Assembly (NCBI GenBank): GCA_017591395.1
Contig: WEDG01011822.1
Span: 62,001-126,000, forward strand
DNA length: 64,000 bases
Reading direction: 5' to 3'
From: Schistocephalus solidus
Taxonomy: Eukaryota; Platyhelminthes; Cestoda; Diphyllobothriidea; Diphyllobothriidae
Made by a program: the position numbers and the translations under genes. Below the pieces are notes generated by a model. That model had not been told where the DNA came from and made no database searches. It saw only the letters and a list, made by a program, of their open reading frames with translations. Position 1 is the first letter of the stretch. Each line of letters starts with the position of its first letter. Shown here piece by piece: positions 46,534-57,355 of this stretch.

Positions 46534-46580
46534 TGCTCTGATGATGGAAACGAGAAAGTTTCCGAAACGTCAGTACGACT
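46534..46580 (+). ncRNA. hammerhead ribozyme with complete conserved core
   Basis: Order: GCU (stem I), CUGAUGA at 46538-46544, a perfect 6-bp stem II (GGAAAC/GUUUCC) with loop GAGAAA, GAAA at 46564-46567, then C, GU, C at 46571 and AGUA closing stem I. All core nucleotides (CUGAUGA, GAAA, U16.1, C17) are present. Stem III would be only two base pairs with no loop, as in minimal hammerheads of Penelope-like elements that are thought to act as dimers. Predicted cleavage is after 46571. It sits downstream of the GIY-YIG relic on the same strand. Confidence 0.75.
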
Positions 46581-46714
46581 AATAGACGGTCCAAGAACTC
46601 GCCTTCTTCTCCTTCTCTTATTCTTCGGAGTTTCACGCAAACTGCCTATACGTGTATAGATATGGTCGACAAAAATATAGGGTGGAAAGAGCGTTCACCG
46701 ATCGGGTTACGGTT

Positions 46715-46790
46715 TTTTGGGTCAGTGGCTCAATTGCAGAGCGTTTAGCTTAAACGCTAAATGCAATCTTGGAGTTGGGTATGACTGACT
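46715..46790 (+). repeat. tRNA-derived SINE, family B, copy 2
   Basis: GGGTCAGTGGCTCAATTGCA, GAGCGTTTAGCTTAAACGCT, then GGAGTTGGGTATGAC. The A-box region is clear but the B box is decayed. It faces copy 3 head to head. Confidence 0.5.
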
Positions 46791-46944
46791 GATGACACCC
46801 ATTTAGTCGGAAATGGCCCCGCCAATCTCAGCTTTCTTCACTGATACTCCAGCATATACAAATATACTATATGCATATATGGGGGCACGTACGAAGGCAA
46901 GGGCGACCGGTATGGCCATTTCTAACTTATTAGCTGACGTCAGT

Positions 46945-47085
46945 CAGCGTAACCCAATGCCTGGTTTGGGGGACCTTGGGTTCGAACGCGGGTGCATTGG
47001 TCATCGAGCATTACTAAATCTAATACGCTATCATTGAGCCACGGGTTCACTGTCCTCTCGGTTGCGATCGGGAATAGTGACTATG
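46945..47085 (-). repeat. tRNA-derived SINE, family B, copy 3
   Basis: Minus strand: AGTGAACCCGTGGCTCAATG, ATAGCGTATTAGATTTAGTA, then GCGTTCGAACCCAAGG, with A box and a good B box. The segment on its 5' side (GGGAATA...GGACAG on the plus strand reverse) also matches copy 1 at 8.9 kb, so the element extends beyond the tRNA part. Confidence 0.6.
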
Positions 47086-47089
47086 GTAG

Positions 47090-47838
47090 AAAAGACTTGC
47101 CAATCAGGTTACGGGGCATGTTCATTTCTTTGCGCCTTGGATCTCAGTCGAAAACATTGGAAATAAGGCCTTTTCAATAGCAACTATAAATTACAATTAA
47201 CTTTTTTTAACTCCCGGGAACTCTGCCCCTGTCCGTCACTGCTTTGATCGTGGGCAACCAGTGTGCTTCTCCAGCCGTTTCTTTTCCCAGTTCCTAAGTC
47301 ATCAGGAGCGAAATATGTGATTTGTTCAGCTGTCAGTCAGATCGCAGCTTTCCTATAGACTATGTCTGCACGTGCATCGATGATGGCGCAAGTTTGACTT
47401 TGCGAAGAAGCGCACATTAGCGTGTTGAAGAAGCAGAAGCTCCATTTAAGGTGAAGTAATTCTAGAACCGAAGCACCAATGTTCCTAGTCGATGCCTTAT
47501 TATTGCATAATTCTGAAAGGTCAGCATTCCGCGCTTGAGGCAGACACCTCAGTTTGTTCACACCCGGTAAGAAGCTAGTGCTCCGCTATCCGATAGCTTC
47601 GAGTATTTATCTGCTCCACGTAGAAACTCATGGCAGTTTCAACAGCAGTGGTCAACCCCCCCTCCTCCAGCTGTGGCCGGAGGTGTGTGGCCTGGCCAAG
47701 TCTGCATCTCAAATGTACGATGACAATTGTGTAGACTTAAGTGTGTTTTTTGAACGCCAAAACATTGAAATAGACAGGTGGTTGATGGTGAGGTGATGTA
47801 GGCCGCAGTTGGAAACAATGTAAGTGCACTGGAGTTCT
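47090..47838. other. no recognisable gene
   Basis: About 750 bp between SINE copy 3 and the end of LINE 2. No motif was found in the short open frames on either strand. Confidence 0.45.
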
Positions 47839-47839
47839 G

Positions 47840-48713
47840 CACCTAACAGCTCGACCGTCGATTTCGACGAGGTCCACCGTATGCTCCACACCAGGTGATG
47901 CAGGGACGGTGACTTGCGCGTGAATTAGTTTTAAGTGATAGTAGCCTTGCGCTGCAGCTACCGCACTCTCTCCTCCTCCCCCCACCTGAGCCCGGTGTCA
48001 AGACAGAGTCAAGAAGACCGGAGATGGGAGAGGGTGCAGGTGACTGACGCGGCTGGAGCCGCCCCTGGGTGTACCACCACACCTGATTCGGATCCCACGG
48101 AATGGGAGTGCCATAAAAGCCACATTAAGAAGGAGCCATTGCAGCCTGACTCTCAGTCCGCCAGTCAGCCACTCCACACAAAACACACATTGGGCTGACC
48201 ACGCGGTCCGAGTTTTCCCGTCAGTCGGCAACCTTCCAAGCCACGGCTTTTAGCGCACCGTGATAGTTTCAAGCGCGTCAGATTGTTTAAAGACAGGAAA
48301 ATGCGCTGATCTATTGACCTCACTCTCTCCCCCACCCCCACAATCAGACCACCATCCGAGCCAGTCATTTGTCTGATGTGGGAGTGGGTGCATTGCCTGA
48401 CGGGTCGGCGTACCCGTCTTCGCGCGCCACAACACGACCTGGCCCACATAAGGCACACACCAGGATTTACTTACTCAGGGGATATGGAGGAGCCATCGCT
48501 GTCTGACTCCCAGTCCACTGGTCAGCCACTCGACACACACAGCACATTCACTGAGCCGACGGCGTGGTTTGGTGTAAGCGTAAGATTGGCAGCCTTCCAA
48601 GCTACAGTTTTTGGGAAACCGTGATTTTATCAGGTAAATTATGATTATTGTGAGGGTGTTGTCTACGTATTAGTGTAGTTGGTGTGCGCTGATGTGGCTT
48701 AGCCTCCGGTGGT
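47840..48713 (-). repeat. LINE 2 3' UTR
   Basis: About 870 bp in the same module order as LINE 1. It ends at GTCGAAATCGACGGTCGAGC near 47850. The modules include GAGTGGCTGACCAGTGGACT and GAGTGGCTGACTGGCGGACT. Confidence 0.85.
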
Positions 48714-49590
48714 TTACCGCAGGTTGTCGTGGAGGCGCATGTGTCCTAATAGGCCCATTCGGTGTGTAAATGTGCGGGAGCAGTGAGGGAAGTGGAGGCG
48801 GGTGCGGCTACTGTATGTCGGAGCCCCAGGCACTGATTCACCAGCCTCCGTGCGATGGATTCGCAGGTGACAGACCAGGCCGATGCGTGAGTTGAAGTTG
48901 CGGGCGCACTGTGGGCAGGAGAAATCAGTAGAGGCTGGGGGGATGTCATTCATGGTAGTGGGGGTGGCAGTGGCGGTAAGAACGGCGGGAGCGGAGGGTG
49001 TGCATGATGTATCGGTGTTGTCGGCATTGCGGTGAATTCCGCTGTCATGGATGCGCATGTGATCGAATAGGCCCATGTGATGAGTAAAAGCGTGAGGACA
49101 GTGAGGAGAGTAGAGGTGACAATATCTGCTGTGTGTTGGTGCTCGAGGCACTGGTTCGCCAGTCTCTGTACGATGGATTCGCAAGTGACCTACCAGGCCG
49201 ATGCGTGAGGTGAATGTGCGGTCGCAATGAGGACAGTTTAGGAGAGAGTCCCCATCGCTGACGAGGGTGGTGGTGGTAGTAAAGGACGAAGGCGGGGGTG
49301 GTTGCGGTGGTTGGGGTAAAAGGCGATGACTAGAGGGATGTGGTTTCTATGATGGTGGGAGTAATGGAATTGATGTCAGGAGTGAAGGTGGCGGAGTCTG
49401 AAGGAGGTTTGGCAGAATTTGACGTGGAAATTGGAATTTTTGGATTTTTGGTTCATTGCGTCCGAAGATTTCCAACCAGGCCAATTCGCGCGCGGGCATG
49501 TTGGCAGGGCCTGGGTATCGACGGTATTGGTCAAGTGCGCTGGTGACTTTCGTGCCACTCTTTTGGCCTTGGCGGCGGCGATCCGGTTGG
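48714..49590 (-). pseudogene. LINE 2 C-terminal zinc-finger array
   Basis: The first finger (49530-49440) is broken by a frame shift. The frame 49184-48714 then runs through MGLFDHMRIHDSGIHRNAD, CPQCARNFNSRIGLVCHLRI, HCSRTFTHRMGLLGHMRLHD and ends NLR-stop. Upstream, at 49235-49180, CPHCDRTFTSRIGLV is readable. Spacing and sequence match LINE 1 and LINE 3, so the fingers are an original part of the element. Confidence 0.88.
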
Positions 49591-49599
49591 CCTCATAGA

Positions 49600-51061
49600 T
49601 TGCTGAACCAGTCTTTACGGATCTTCTCCATGCCGGTCAATCCTGGGCTAGGTCCTCCCAGGTCACCGGGTTGATTTTCAGTTGCTTCAGCGATTTCTTC
49701 AAAGTGTTCTTGTAGCGTCGTTTTTGACCTCCTTGTCGCGCGTTGAAGCCTGCATACACCGACTGTTGAGAAGGTGCCCGTCAGTTCTGTAGGTAATGCG
49801 GATCCCAGGCTGTTCATCACGGTAGGCGTCCATCAGCATAGCCGAGAACATGAGGCTGAAGAGGGTGGGAGCCTATACGCAGCCCTACATCACTCCGTTG
49901 GTCACTGCGAATGCCTCGGATACCGTCCCGTTGTCAGTGACGCGCGCCGACATCCCGTCATGAAGCTGACGCACCATGTAGGTGAATCGCTCAGGACAGC
50001 CGAATTTCTGCATGAATTTCCACAGTCCTTCGCGACTCACCGTGTCAAAGGTTTTCATCAGATCCACGAAGGTAGTGTAAAGGTGGGTTTCGCATTTCCT
50101 GGCACTTCTCTTGTAGCTGGCGGGTGGCAAGGATCGTATCGGTTGTTCCGCGGTATTTTCAGACGATTGAGAAGGATACGGGCGAAGATCTTCCCGGTGA
50201 TGTTGAGCAACGAGATGCCTCTGTGATTATCACAGAGTTGCCGGTTCCCCTTCCGTTTGTAGAGACGGACGATGGTCGCGTCTTTGAAATCCTGAGGAAC
50301 TTGTCCTTGGCGCCACCTCTCATAGAAGAGTGTTGCGAGTTCTGCCATCAACCGGGGCCCACCGTGCTTGTAGACTTCCGGTGGGATTGCGTCGGATCCC
50401 GGTGCTTTACCGCTGGAAATCTTTTGCACAGCCCGGATGGTTTCTGGTAGGGAAGGCGGCAGATCCAAGTCCTTTTTGTGTCCACTTGAGGGAGCCGGTC
50501 AATGGCAGCATCGGAGATGGTTGATGAGCAATTAAGGACATTTATGAAGTGCTCGGTCCAGTGCTACAGAATTTGCAATTTCTCTGTCAGCAGTGTTGTG
50601 CCGTCAGAGCTGAGCAGCGGTGCGATCCCCTTGATACACGGGCCGTAGATGGCCTTGATGGCTTTGAAAAAAATTTTCATTTCATTGCGGTCCGCATACC
50701 CCTGGATTTCCTCAGGAATTCGCATCATCCAGGCATCCTACATCTCCCGCAGCCGTTGCTGTACAAGGCGCCGGCATCTGAAGAAGGCTGCTTTGGTGGC
50801 GTCAGTCCGAAGTTCCATGTAGGCTTCGTGTAGTCCATTCCTCTCCGCGTGTTAGTTGCTGATGTCTGCGGCATTGTCGTCAAACCATTCCTGGTGTTGA
50901 CGAAGTGCTCGTCCGAGGACTTCGAGGGCGGTGGACTGGATAACATTTCGCAGTTTACACCATCGTGTCTCCACGGTATCGTTATCATCTGGAGCATGCA
51001 GGTCCTCCAGTTTCTCGGTTATTTGGTTGGTGAAATCAAAACAGTGAGCAGGCAAATTCAA
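49600..51061 (-). pseudogene. LINE 2 linker and reverse transcriptase, deleted
   Basis: Linker (LPAHCFDFTNQITEKLEDLH, ETRWCKLRNVIQSTALEVLG) then SSGKAPGSDAIPPEVYKHGG, NHRGISLLNITGKIFARILL, a short deletion joining NRLK to the RNNRYD region, TTFVDLMKTFDTVSREGLWK and NGVM-stop at about 49885. After IRITYRTDGHLLNS the sequence jumps straight to RRYKNTLKKSLKQL (about 49750), so palm motif C (FADD) and the thumb are missing. Confidence 0.88.
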
Positions 51062-51093
51062 TAAAAAGAGTATTTAACTTACATGGTGGCCTC

Positions 51094-51870
51094 TTACCTT
51101 GGGGCCTTCGTCGGGGTTGCAGTCGGAGCCTCATCTGGGAGATGACGAGGCGGTGATCTGTCCAACCATCGGCATCGCGGATCGCCTTGGTTACCAGCAC
51201 GTCCTGTCGATCTCGCCTCCGGACGAGAACACAGTCCAGCAGATGCCAGCGCCGCGACCAAAGGGTGCATCCACGTGGCCTTCTCCCACGTCGGAAGGCG
51301 GAAGAAGGTGTTGGACAGCAGGAGACGGTGTTCCGCACACGTGCGCAGAAGGAGGCCGTTAGCGTTGCAGCTACCCAGACCGTGGGGACCCAGCACTCCC
51401 TGCCAGGCAGCGTGGTCCGTCCCGACGCGGGCATTGAAGTCACCAAGGACAATTAACTTGTCCTCTTTCGGCACAGTCGCCAGCAAGGCGTGCAGGTCCT
51501 CGTAGAATTGGTCCTTCGCCGCATCAGAGCTCGTCATTGGGAGAGCGTAGGCGCTGATGATGGTGGCGAACTGGTCTCCCCGAAGAGGCAAGCGGAGGCT
51601 CATCAGGCGATCATTGATACCCTGTGGCAGACAGGGCAGACGTCCTACGATATCGTTCCGGATGGCAAAGGCAATACCAGCGTTGCGTCACTCTGCCTTT
51701 GGCCGGCCGCTCCAGAAGAAGGTGTAGCCAGCAGCCACCTCATCCAGCTGACCCTGCTCAGAGAATCGGGTCTCGCTGAGAGCAGCAATGTCCACCTTGT
51801 AGCGCGCCAGTTTCCGAGCGACTAGCGCCGTCCTCCGTTCCGGCCAGTTGCTCTTAGGATTTTCTGAAAG
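51094..51870 (-). pseudogene. LINE 2 AP-like endonuclease, broken
   Basis: Minus strand: ERRTALVARKLARYKVDIAA then ALSETRF (catalytic Glu), FFWSGRPKAE, a TGA at 51690-51688, [32 protein letters not shown] (Asp/Asn pair), then after a frame shift near 51290 [11 protein letters not shown] (the final Asp-His pair). These are the motifs of exonuclease III-like endonucleases of non-LTR elements, which nick the target DNA. The stop and the frame shift make it nonfunctional. Confidence 0.85.
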
Positions 51871-53020
51871 GGAAAGAACATTTCAGGCTGCTAGTGTGGG
51901 TGTGCTCACCCGAGCAGCCTGGAGAGTATGGCTAGGGGGATGGGGATGGGAGGTATTCTTGTTTGTTTGAGTTTTATGCCCGCGTATTTTGCGATCTGCG
52001 AGCCGCGGCCGGCTGCAGAAGACGTGATAACCAGCATTTGCTTAGGGCATCCATTTTCTAGCCCCTTCCTCCGCGAGGAGGCAAGCCGTGCTGTCCGTAA
52101 ATAGGGCTGCTCGGACATCCCAGACAGCTGCCGAACTCCACTATGGGTCACGGTTTTGTTTTCGTGGGAGAACGACCCGAGTTAGCCTGGGTCGCCTACG
52201 GGGTTGCTGTTGCTCCTACCGTAAGACTTTTTGAGAGGTGGGAGGTGGGAAGTTCGGGAGTCAGACATACCGGGTGTGGAGGCACACACAACACTGGAGA
52301 CCCTCACCTGGTTTAGCCCGCCGGTCGTGACGGTTGCCCGAGGTGTGGCCGCTGGGAAGAACCCAACTTCGAGGAGCCACAGGGTAGAGTTGGGTACCAG
52401 TTAGAGGCGGCCACAGGAGCATTCACCACCTGTACGAGACAAATGGAGTGACCAAATGCTATCTGTGTGGTGCTACCCCTAACTAGTCGCCCTACACCCC
52501 AGTTCTGCGCCTACCAATTCTACGACGCTGGGTGGCTTAGCCCTCAACGCGTGTATGCACCTTTGTCGTCTCCAGCTAATCAGCAAACGAGGCAACATTG
52601 ATTGCCTTCGTAAGTCTCTAGTGGCCCCGGAAGCGCACTGGCAAGGAACGAGGCGGACAGGAAGGCCTGCGTGACAATTCGGCGGCGCTGACGAACGTGA
52701 GAGCGGAATACCACACCTCCACTACCAAATCAGCTGATATTCTGACTGTAAACCATCCGTTTGAATGGTCAGAAGCATAGAAGACATGAGCAAAACCGTA
52801 AGATCAGAAGAGGGCTAGCCTTACCGAAAGGGTCCAATGACTTCCAGATCACTTCACAGCCGACTAATTAACTGATGCAAAGAGTGGGAAAGGTAGGAAC
52901 AGAGTTCTTGATAAAACTAGGAACAGCACGTCTGCACGTGCCACACACGATTTGGACATCCTAACACAACACCCAGAATTTATTTCTAAAGGGCGATGAC
53001 AACGCGGTCATTGGTAGGCG
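51871..53020. other. possible LINE 2 5' region, otherwise unassigned
   Basis: GC-rich sequence to about 52450 that may be the 5' UTR or first open frame of LINE 2 (a short minus-strand frame at 52151-51906 has no motif). From 52915 to 52960 lies the second copy of the CCCGTCTGC-type dispersed repeat (GCACGTCTGCACGTGCCACA). Confidence 0.4.
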
Positions 53021-53027
53021 ATTATGG

Positions 53028-53100
53028 AACAATCGGCGGCCTCAGTGGGATTCAAATCCACGGAAGCAAGAGTAAGGCGTAAGTACGGCCAACTGAGATG
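53028..53100 (-). repeat. SINE family A, inverted partner 1
   Basis: Minus strand: TCTCAGTTGGCCGTACTTAC, then GTGGATTTGAATCCCACTGA (B box) and GGCCGCCG. It lies head to head with the copy at 53145. Confidence 0.6.
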
Positions 53101-53144
53101 GGTGGGTAACTTAATCTAAAAAGTGATTAAAATCATAGCTCCCG

Positions 53145-53262
53145 GTAAGGCCTCGTAGCTCAAGTGGTTAGAGCGTTGGCTCTACTTAAACCTTCTCCTT
53201 GCTGTCTTGAGTTGAAATCCCACCGAAATTGCCGCGTTTCTCACAATTTAGACAAATTAGCA
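53145..53262 (+). repeat. SINE family A, inverted partner 2
   Basis: GGCCTCGTAGCTCAAGTGGT then TAGAGCGTTGGCTCTACTTA (A box and anticodon arm), GAGTTGAAATCCCACCGA (B box), then TTGCCGCGTTTCTCACAATT. It looks like a tRNA gene at first sight, but the anticodon region is expanded and the T arm is mismatched. Confidence 0.6.
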
Positions 53263-54109
53263 GCTGCAGGAGAAGGCCGATTGACATGGTCCACTCCTTT
53301 TCGGTTCTATTTATGTGGGCGGACGTTTCATAGCTCTAGAAGTCAGATTGACTTTTTTATCCCGGAAGTTGATCCTGAGACACATTTGAAGCTCAGTCAA
53401 ACATCCGTCGGTAATGCATTGTCGCCCCTCCACCCTTACGTTTAGAACGCAGGCCATCAGGCTTCGAAAGTCGTGGAACGTGTTGGTCTGGCATCAGCTG
53501 CGTCGACACGGAGGCGATATTCACTGAGCCAACTGATATAAGTGTGTAGGTAAGTCAGCCAACTTCTGCAATGCGAGGGCGTGGAATTCACGTACAGCCC
53601 TGGCAAGTATTAGTGTTGTGGACGACCGGTGGCCACATCCGAAACTTTTCGGCCACTTTACACTCTTCGCAATAGTCTTAGGTCATGTGGCATGTGTCCA
53701 GCAAGCCCCACTGTACCGCACACACCGTTGAACACTTTGGTTGCCGAAACTGACAACGGAAGGCCCAGGCACGAAAAAGTTATTTGCATACCCATATTAT
53801 AGCCACCCCCTCCCATTTAGCCCGCTATAAACGGCCTTTAAAAGGTTAAAGTATGCCAAAGAAAGTGTCCACGCGAATACTACTAGCCATCACGGGGGCC
53901 ATAAGGGGGGATGTTGGTGAAGCAGGGGCCGGACTGGAAGGAGAAGTTTTTTTCATGACGGGACGTTGAGTTTTTGAGCCCCTAGACGTCTTGGGCCATA
54001 GGATCCTCTGATAGACGGTGCCAGGTTGTCACCCTAACCGTGAATCACACTGCGCGTTCGCAGACGGTGGATAGTGACATGAAGTTGCATGACATTAAGG
54101 CAGTGAGTC

Positions 54110-54320
54110 TTGAACATGCGCCCTCTCCCGCCTCCGGTCTTCTTGACTTTGTCATGACACCGGGCTCAGGTGGGGGAGGAGGAGGAGGACAGAGTGCGTT
54201 AGCTGCAGTGCAAGGCTACTATCACTTAAAACTAATCCACGCGCAAGTCACCGTCTCTGCACCACCCATCTGGGGAGCATACGGTGGACATCATCGGACT
54301 ACGACGATCAAACTCTGTCT
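54110..54320 (+). repeat. LINE-tail short repeat
   Basis: GCCTCCGGTCTTCTTGACTT, CACCGGGCTCAGGTGGGGGA and GCAAGGCTACTATCACTTAA, ending near ACGGTGGACATCATCGGAC. High similarity to the LINE 1 tail. Confidence 0.8.
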
Positions 54321-56110
54321 AGTTTTGGAACAAGGATGCCGGACATAGCATTGCTGAGTGTCGACTAAACCCCACCCCCAGACACCGAACAAAGTGAGGG
54401 GTTGATAGTGTGGTCAACGATGAAACGAATGAGTAAATTCAGTGCACATGCAGGTTTTGGAGCGTGCCAATGGCGGCAGGAGGGGCTCGAAGCCAAGGCA
54501 AGACTGATGCAGGGGTGCAGTTGGGGCATCAGCCAGAGGGGGGTGGGGTACCGGCGTCGTCGCGTCAATGGGTGCGGGCGAGTTGGCACGTTGGTACTAG
54601 AGGAAGTGGCGTGTGCATCCGTCAGTGAAGAGTTTCACTGCCGTCTGGGCTCGAAGATGGGGTAGATTGCAGAGTGTGTCAAACGCAGTGGAATTTCAGC
54701 GCATTTGGCACAGAAGTGAGTCGTCGAGCTGGAAGGTCATGAGGGATAGGGACACGGTGATAGGGACAAGAAGTCTCCAAAGAGGAGAAAAAACACACAG
54801 TGTTGGCACGGTTGGAGGACCGGTGTCACAATACTGTTCGAGTTTGACCTGGACTTGTGTGACTGAGTTTTAATGACGACGTCCGCCTCGATTCGTGACA
54901 GGGTGCCGACAACCGCGTTTCCCTGTCTGCGGGCACGATGAGTGACACAGGGAAAACATCAGGGTGAAGCCGAGCTGGAATTTCGTAAGCACGGCGTTCA
55001 GCCATTTCTGGTAGTTGCGTGTTTGTATCACGTCGGGGTCACCAATTTGTAGGGAAAAAAAGCAGAAAGCATCAGAATGAGAGACGTTTTATGCACAGAA
55101 CCTTGATTTGCTATCTCGGGCAGCAGTGACCACTGGTGAGGCCAGGGCTAGTGTTGTCTGCGTCCAGTCACACCTGAGAGAAAATGCGACAGAGGTAACA
55201 GCTGCTTAGACAGGCCTGTGGAGCAAGTTAAGGGCTGCCCTATGGATGTGTTATATTTTTCGACGGGTGTCGTGTCTAGTGCCTCATGCTGCATCTGTCG
55301 AGGGGTGGGGCTTTCAAGTGGAGCTTGGGCAGCCACCACTATCTGGACGTAAGTGCTGCATGTTCGATTGGACGTCGGTCAAGTGTCTACAGGTCAACCA
55401 GTTTGAAACCGCTCGCTGTGAAGTTGCATGACCTTGAGGCGGTGAGCCTTGAGCAAGGGCGCCGGACATAAAAAAACACATTTTTGGGCGTCGGCTACAT
55501 GCGCGAGTCAGTCAATATCCGCTTGAGCAGTTTATGGGATGATAGCAGGTAGTGGGCGCCCGTGATTGGCTGTCCCATAGGCTGGATGCGTGCATTGTCT
55601 GGCGGTGCGATAACGGTGATCACATGACCTCTAGCGTGTCGTGGGGGTCAAAGGCAGAAGGCGCATAAGCGCACAGCGCGTTACATACTCTCCACCGACT
55701 ACGAAAGGTGTATGTCCTAGGAAATGGACGGAAGTGGTGCGCAGCGATCCATCGAAAAGGTAGACTTCGGCAACGCCTAACGCTAGCGCGTGGAGTGCAG
55801 GCTGACTTCTGAGGTAACTGAAGTGGTCTCCTGTGTTCGGGCCGTGCATTTCAATGCGTTCTGATTCAAGCGCTTCGTTTCAGGATTGCCAGCACGTTTT
55901 TCAGGAACCTGAGTAAACTGGAAAGTTATTAAATACCAGTGGACTCACTGCATTTGTGCTAGTGGCACTCAACCATTGAGCGGATAAAGAACCGATTTGG
56001 CAGGGTCGTAAAGAAGACAGCCGTGCCCAGTTCCGTTTTCGGGGGAGAAGGGGGAAGAAGTCGTGTATTCTATACGGAAACTCATTGCTGGTGGTGGTGG
56101 CGGTGCTTGT

Positions 56111-56147
56111 GATGTTGGTGATGATGATGATGATGATGATGATGATG
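56111..56147. repeat. (GAT)n microsatellite
   Basis: About eleven GAT units within a wider GGT/GAT-rich stretch. Confidence 0.95.
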
Positions 56148-57174
56148 GTGGTGGTCAGAGGCCCCGATGCGAGGCAAGCTCTGGGCCTGCGCTAGGTTGA
56201 GGTAGACGTGCGTGAGAAAACATCTTGTCAGAGTCCGTCAGTGTCCGCTTGGAGGGGGGGGGGGGTAACAGTTTTTGAGCGTCAGCGATTGGCTGTCCCA
56301 AAGGTTGCCTGCGTGCAGTTCGGCCGGTCGAGAACTGTGGCCATGTTACCTCTTGCGCGCCGTGGGCGCCGGAGGTGGAAGGCACCACAAAAGGTAGTAC
56401 TAATTGTCCGCGATTACTGCTGCGTTGCACTGCGTCCTCTGCCAAGACAGAAGTCTGCCGAGGGTGCATGCGCGAGTAAATGCCACGGTTCACAATCGGC
56501 ATCGGTTGGATGGAAAGTAGTTGCGATTTCGCATGAACTGGAGTGCAGTAAGGAGGTCAGCGCCACATCGGTCCTACCCATTCGTGAGCAGGACTGAGGC
56601 AAGGCTGCTGTGGTTGGCGCGTCCAGCGGTGGCAGATATAAAAACGGTCTTCAACGAAAGTTACCTACGAAACCGGCAGTCTCTTTGGTTCCTAGGAAGA
56701 AGCAACTGTAAGGTCTAGTAAACCAACTCAGACCTCGACGATAGCACCATGTGAGAGTGACTGTAAACCAACATGAGATATGTTTGCTAGTCACTGCTGT
56801 TTTGTGGTTAGGTTATTGAGTCAAAGCACTAGCTATGGGAGGAGGAATATTCTGCCACTCGAACGGCAGCTATCACAAAATGTCTCCCCAGCGGCTCGAA
56901 GTGATGTACCCTGATATTAAGCAAAAGGCGTGCCCACGACAGAAAATCACTTACAACGACGCCTGATAGCTGCATGCCAGCTTTCAAGCGACAGGGTATC
57001 AACTATTCAAATGGAAACTCACTCATCAAAATCGTGGAAAGTCGCCTCACACAGAGGTTTAATCCCGTACTAACAATTCAGCACTAACGTAGTGGGAATT
57101 CTCATTATCTGAGGCTCAAATTAAACATGAGCACGAGACCTCGGATAAATATGTCTTCGTTTCTAAAGGTGAGG

Positions 57175-57355
57175 TTTCCTCCTCCTCCTCCTCCTCCTCC
57201 TCCTCCTCCTCCTCCTCCTCCTCCTCCTCCTCCTCCTCCTCCTCCTCCTCCTCCTCCTCCTCCTCCTCGTTTGCTTCTTCTTCTTCTTCTTCTTCTTCTT
57301 CTTCTTCTTCTTTTCTTCTTCTTCTTCTTCTTCTTCTTCTTCTTCTTCTTCTTTA
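57175..57355. repeat. (TCC)n followed by (TTC)n, 180-bp polypyrimidine tract
   Basis: About 31 TCC units (57175-57268), a GTTTGC interruption, then about 27 TTC units to 57354 with one TTTTC. The strand is almost pure pyrimidine and can form triplex (H-DNA). Long Pro, Leu, Phe, Gly, Glu or Arg runs read from it are artefacts. Confidence 0.97.

Larger units (their letters stand above)
47840..51870 (-). mobile_element. LINE 2: near full-length non-LTR retrotransposon with zinc fingers, deleted
   Basis: Minus-strand order: AP-type endonuclease, linker, reverse transcriptase, zinc fingers, stop at about 48714, 3' UTR to 47840. Compared with LINE 1, one deletion removes about 60 bp near 50140 and another about 670 bp near 49750, taking out the catalytic box. 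It is the only copy here with an endonuclease. The sequence upstream (51870-52450) may be its 5' UTR but I cannot prove it. Confidence 0.9.
54060..56420. repeat. region of diverged direct repeats
   Basis: Two pairs of blocks repeat in the same orientation. GAAGTTGCATGAC...GTGAG...GAAC at 54078-54125 recurs at 55420-55470 (GAAGTTGCATGACCTTGAGG). GTCAGTCAATATCCGCTTGA...GATTGGCTGTCCCATAGGCT at 55507-55590 recurs at 56230-56320 (GTCAGTGTCCGCTTGGAGGG...GATTGGCTGTCCCAAAGGTT). The region is GT-rich on the plus strand. No gene is recognised; it looks like an old satellite or a duplicated transposon. Confidence 0.5.
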
